Of a stretch of DNA of 64,000 bases, positions 61,448-64,000 are shown piece after piece (position 1 is the first letter of the stretch; each line of letters begins with the position of its first letter). Source of the stretch: JAIVGV01 sp032229975 (lineage in GTDB: Bacteria; Acidobacteriota; Blastocatellia; Pyrinomonadales; Pyrinomonadaceae). The position numbers and the translations under genes are program-made. The notes under the pieces were generated by a model. The model searched no databases. It was not told the origin of the DNA and saw nothing but the letters and a program-made list of their open reading frames with translations. The stretch spans positions 1-64,000 of the forward strand of contig JAVXVG010000056.1 of the NCBI GenBank assembly GCA_032229975.1, written 5' to 3'.

Positions 61448-63280
61448 GTGGGCACGAAAAAGAACTCAACGAATGGCGGCGCGCATGCAGGTGCGGCAAC
61501 GACGGCGACAGCCGCGCGTCGCGCGAAGAAGAAGGAGCGCGCGCATACTCACGTCTCCACAACTCACGTCGCCGCGCGCAGCGCATTCTCCATCCCACAC
61601 GACGAAGAGGCCCGACTCGCCGCGTTGCGCGACTGCGAGATTCTCGACACCGAGCCCGAAGAGACCTACGACGACATTGCGAGGCTGGCCGCACACATCT
61701 GCGAGACGCCCGTCGCTTTAGTGAGTCTCGTTGATGAACGTCGTCAATGGTTCAAGGCGCGCGTCGGACTCGACGCCACTGAGACGCCGCGCGAGATGTC
61801 ATTCTGCGCGCACGCCATCACGCAGCAGTCCGACACGTTCGTCGTCTGCGATGCGATGCTCGATGCGCGCTTCGCCGACAATCCGCTCGTCCGTAGAGAC
61901 CCGCACATCCGCTTCTATGCGGGTGCGACGCTCGTCACCTCCGATGGGCATGCGCTCGGCACGCTCTGCGTTATCGACAGCGTGCCGCGCACGCTCAAGG
62001 CCGAGCAGCGCAAAGCGCTCGAAGTTCTGGCCCACCATGCGGCGACGCTGTTGGAACTTCGCACCAAGTCGCGCTCGCTTGCGGAGGCGCACCGCCGACT
62101 GAGCCGCGAGATCGTCGAGCGCACGCGCGTCGAGCAAGCGCACGAGGAGACGCGCGCCGCCGCCGAAGCGACGGAGCAGCACTTCCGCTTCCTCGCCGAG
62201 TCGATCCCGCAGCAGGTTTGGACAGCGCAGCCCGATGGCGTGATCGACTACGTCAATCGCCGCACGCTCGACTACTTCGGCACGACGGCGGAGAACATTC
62301 TGGGCGATGGCTGGTACACGGTCGTCCACCCGGACGATTTCAACGATGCGCTCGAACGTTGGCGACACTCGCTCGCGACCGGAGAGAACTACGACGTGGA
62401 GTTTCGTCTGCGCGCGGCGGACGGCGGCTATCGCTGGCATCTGGGACGCGGGTTGCCGTTGCGCGATCCATCGGGGCTGGTCGCCAAGTGGTTCGGCACG
62501 AACACGGACATCGACGATCAGAAGCGGCTCTATCGCATGGCGCAAGAGGCGAACCGTTTGAAGGACGAGTTCCTCGCCATCGTCTCGCACGAACTGCGAA
62601 CGCCGCTCACGTCAATCATGGGATGGGCTGAACTGCTGCAACTCGGAATGCTCGACGACGCGGCCAAGCGTCATGCCGTCGAGGTCATCGAGAGCAGCGC
62701 GCGCTCGCAGGCCCAACTCATCAACGACCTCTTGGACATCTCGCGCATCATCACGGGCAAGCTGCGTCTGAACGTGCAGCCTGTGGACTTGCGCACGGTC
62801 GTCGAGGCATCGATGGACGTGGTGCGACCGGCGGCTGAAGCGCGCTCGATCCGACTGGCCGCGCGTTATGATCCGCGCGCGGCGATGGTCGCAGGCGATC
62901 CGGACAGGTTGCAGCAGGTCGTCTGGAATCTGCTCTCGAACGCGGTGAAGTTCACGCCCGAAGGTGGCCTCGTCGAAGTTCGTCTCGCGCGCCGCGAAGG
63001 CCAGTCGGAACTCTGTGTGCATGACACAGGCGACGGCATCGATCCAACGCTGCTCCCCTACGTCTTCGACCGCTTCCGGCAGGGCGAGAGCCACATGACG
63101 CGCGAGCACGGCGGACTCGGCCTCGGCCTCGCCATCGTGCGCCACTTGGTAGAACTTCACGGCGGAACAGCCCGCGCCGAAAGCGACGGCGAAGGACTTG
63201 GCGCAACCTTCCGCATACGTCTCCCCATCCTCAACGCCAACGGCAAGCCCCGCCGCGCGCGTAAGAAGAAACAGCGATGA
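61448..63280 (+). CDS. GAF-PAS sensor histidine kinase, soluble
   Basis: 610 residues from GTG 61448. An Ala/Lys-rich N terminus (about 1-45), a GAF domain (about 60-205, with HISFCAH-type region EMSFCAHAITQQ), a short coiled coil, a PAS domain with PAC (about 240-365), then HisKA with phosphorylated His381 in SHELRTPLTS and HATPase_c (NLLSNAVKFT, DTGDGI, GGLGLGLAIV). No TM helix, so cytosolic. The signal is probably bound by GAF or PAS. No response regulator adjacent; the receiver must be elsewhere. YjbQ follows 12 bp downstream. Confidence 0.92.
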   Translation: MGTKKNSTNGGAHAGAATTATAARRAKKKERAHTHVSTTHVAARSAFSIPHDEEARLAALRDCEILDTEPEETYDDIARLAAHICETPVALVSLVDERRQWFKARVGLDATETPREMSFCAHAITQQSDTFVVCDAMLDARFADNPLVRRDPHIRFYAGATLVTSDGHALGTLCVIDSVPRTLKAEQRKALEVLAHHAATLLELRTKSRSLAEAHRRLSREIVERTRVEQAHEETRAAAEATEQHFRFLAESIPQQVWTAQPDGVIDYVNRRTLDYFGTTAENILGDGWYTVVHPDDFNDALERWRHSLATGENYDVEFRLRAADGGYRWHLGRGLPLRDPSGLVAKWFGTNTDIDDQKRLYRMAQEANRLKDEFLAIVSHELRTPLTSIMGWAELLQLGMLDDAAKRHAVEVIESSARSQAQLINDLLDISRIITGKLRLNVQPVDLRTVVEASMDVVRPAAEARSIRLAARYDPRAAMVAGDPDRLQQVVWNLLSNAVKFTPEGGLVEVRLARREGQSELCVHDTGDGIDPTLLPYVFDRFRQGESHMTREHGGLGLGLAIVRHLVELHGGTARAESDGEGLGATFRIRLPILNANGKPRRARKKKQR

Positions 63281-63292
63281 GGCGCGACGCCG

Positions 63293-63709
63293 ATGCTCAA
63301 GATCAAAGTCCGCTCGCGCGAGCGCGAGGAGTTGGTCGAGTTCACTGACGAAGTGCGCCATCGTCTGAAAGATTCAGGCGCACGTGAAGGCGTTTGCGTC
63401 CTCTTCGTTCAACACACGACCGCCGCACTCACCGTCAACGAGAACGCCGACCCAGATGTCCCGCGCGATATGCTCCACGCCTTGCGCACACTCGTCCCGC
63501 AACACGGCATGGACTTCCGACACGCCGAAGAGAACTCCGACGCACACATCAAAGCCACGCTCGTCGGCTCAAGCGTGACGATACCTTTCGCTGATGGCGA
63601 GTTACTACTTGGACGCTGGCAGGGAATTTTCTTATGCGAGTTCGACGGCGGACGCGAGCGTCAAGTCATCATGTCGATTGCGGATTTCGGATTGAGGATT
63701 GCGGAATGA
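63293..63709 (+). CDS. YjbQ/UPF0047 family (secondary thiamine-phosphate synthase)
   Basis: 138 residues. UPF0047/YjbQ: EFTDEVRHRLKDSG, HTTAALTVNENADPDVPRD, HIKATLVGSSVTIPF, LLLGRWQGIFLCEFDG. Proteins of this family give weak thiamine phosphate synthase activity; true role unclear. The last dozen residues (MSIADFGLRIAE) and TGA come from a heptamer array, a tail not shared with the family. Confidence 0.9.
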   Translation: MLKIKVRSREREELVEFTDEVRHRLKDSGAREGVCVLFVQHTTAALTVNENADPDVPRDMLHALRTLVPQHGMDFRHAEENSDAHIKATLVGSSVTIPFADGELLLGRWQGIFLCEFDGGRERQVIMSIADFGLRIAE

Positions 63710-63763
63710 AGAAACGCGATCTTGTTAACGCTTTTAAATCCGAACTCCGCATTCCGCAATCAC
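63675..63763. repeat. Heptamer-array inverted repeat
   Basis: Left array 63675-63711 (GGATTTC, GGATTGA, GGATTGC) encodes the YjbQ C terminus. Right array 63736-63763 (AAATCCG, CATTCCG) lies at the end of the cobalamin gene, 3 bp before its stop. Confidence 0.9.
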
Positions 63764-63765
63764 GC

Positions 63766-64000
63766 TTACCAAGCCCGCGACCACTTCGCTCCTCCATGCT
63801 CCTCATCGCGCAGCTTTGAGTTTATCCCTGCGCGCAGCTCTAACAGTCTGCCAAACAACCAGAGCAGATCGGAGAGACGGTTGAGGTAGATCGTGACTTG
63901 CGGCGGGACTCCTTCTTCCGTCTCAGCGAGACGCACGACGCATCGCTCGGCGCGTCGGCAGATGGTGCGCGCTACGTCGTAGGCGGCGGCGGCGGCGTGG
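63766..64000 (-). CDS. Cob(I)alamin adenosyltransferase, C-terminal part (runs off the window)
   Basis: The minus-strand reading frame is open from the window end to a TAA at 63766-63768; 77 codons visible. The encoded AYDVARTICRRAER...VTIYLNRLSDLLWLFGRLLE is the C terminus of PduO-type ATP:corrinoid adenosyltransferases, with the conserved CRRAER and NRLSD motifs. It transfers the adenosyl group to cob(I)alamin. The start is beyond 64000. Confidence 0.85.
   Translation of the reverse strand, partial: HAAAAAYDVARTICRRAERCVVRLAETEEGVPPQVTIYLNRLSDLLWLFGRLLELRAGINSKLRDEEHGGAKWSRAW

Overview
The window is high-GC bacterial chromosome, densely packed on both strands. Four secreted proteins of the VWFA-related type (13527, 14634, 1615, 32573), a Ser/Thr kinase fused to a TolB-like domain and TPRs, and a DUF445 protein together suggest an Acidobacteriota member, probably Blastocatellia-like. 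This is inferred from gene content only; no rRNA or tRNA was recognised. There is no transposase, integrase, phage module or CRISPR array.

Layout. 1-6272: lytic transglycosylase, FmdB zinc ribbon, VWFA protein, aminotransferase and small or secreted proteins of unknown role. 6537-13357: YtxH and DUF948-like proteins, then ileS-lspA-lgt-rluD as a tight cluster (isoleucyl-tRNA charging, lipoprotein processing, rRNA pseudouridylation). 13527-15797: two VWFA proteins. 15895-20715: an eight-gene minus-strand run with a GrdB-like protein, methyltransferase, DUF4149, DUF309, rhodanese, DUF3052, a thioredoxin-reductase-like flavoprotein without CXXC, and a [2Fe-2S] protein. 20991-28430: glutaredoxin-like protein, an overlapping Ser/Thr kinase and phosphatase pair, a MITE-like element, zapA, an unknown lower-GC gene, an MFS transporter and bcp. 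28631-32459: polyprenyl synthase, xseB, DUF2939-like protein, xseA and a nucleotidyltransferase with a truncated HEPN partner. 32573-38461: VWFA protein, VanY-type carboxypeptidase, L,D-transpeptidase and DUF445. 38924-43461: two unknown genes and a sulfate-type ABC importer. 43698-50174: a molybdopterin oxidoreductase operon. 50287-64000: universal stress protein, amino-acid permease with saccharopine dehydrogenase-like protein, cstA, membrane pyrophosphatase, bioY, histidine kinase, YjbQ, and the C-terminal end of a cobalamin adenosyltransferase.

Main discoveries. (1) At least 18 intergenic or gene-edge loci carry imperfect tandem arrays with a strict 7-bp period, usually followed by an inverted copy. 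Each locus has its own heptamer, but the architecture is the same. They supply stop codons, and in lspA coding sequence, to flanking genes. They resemble cyanobacterial heptanucleotide STRRs in architecture only; I know of no description from this kind of organism. (2) The rhodanese lipoprotein at 49671 has an in-frame TGA exactly where relatives have the second Cys of a CxC motif. The reading frame continues as a good rhodanese for 42 codons, and a GC hairpin of bacterial SECIS type follows 16 nt after the TGA: a probable selenoprotein. (3) It lies at the end of an operon with a fused FeS/NrfD membrane subunit, a Tat-signal class V aminotransferase (cysteine-desulfurase fold) and a molybdopterin oxidoreductase, next to a divergent sulfate importer. 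This suggests an uncharacterised sulfur-handling respiratory system.
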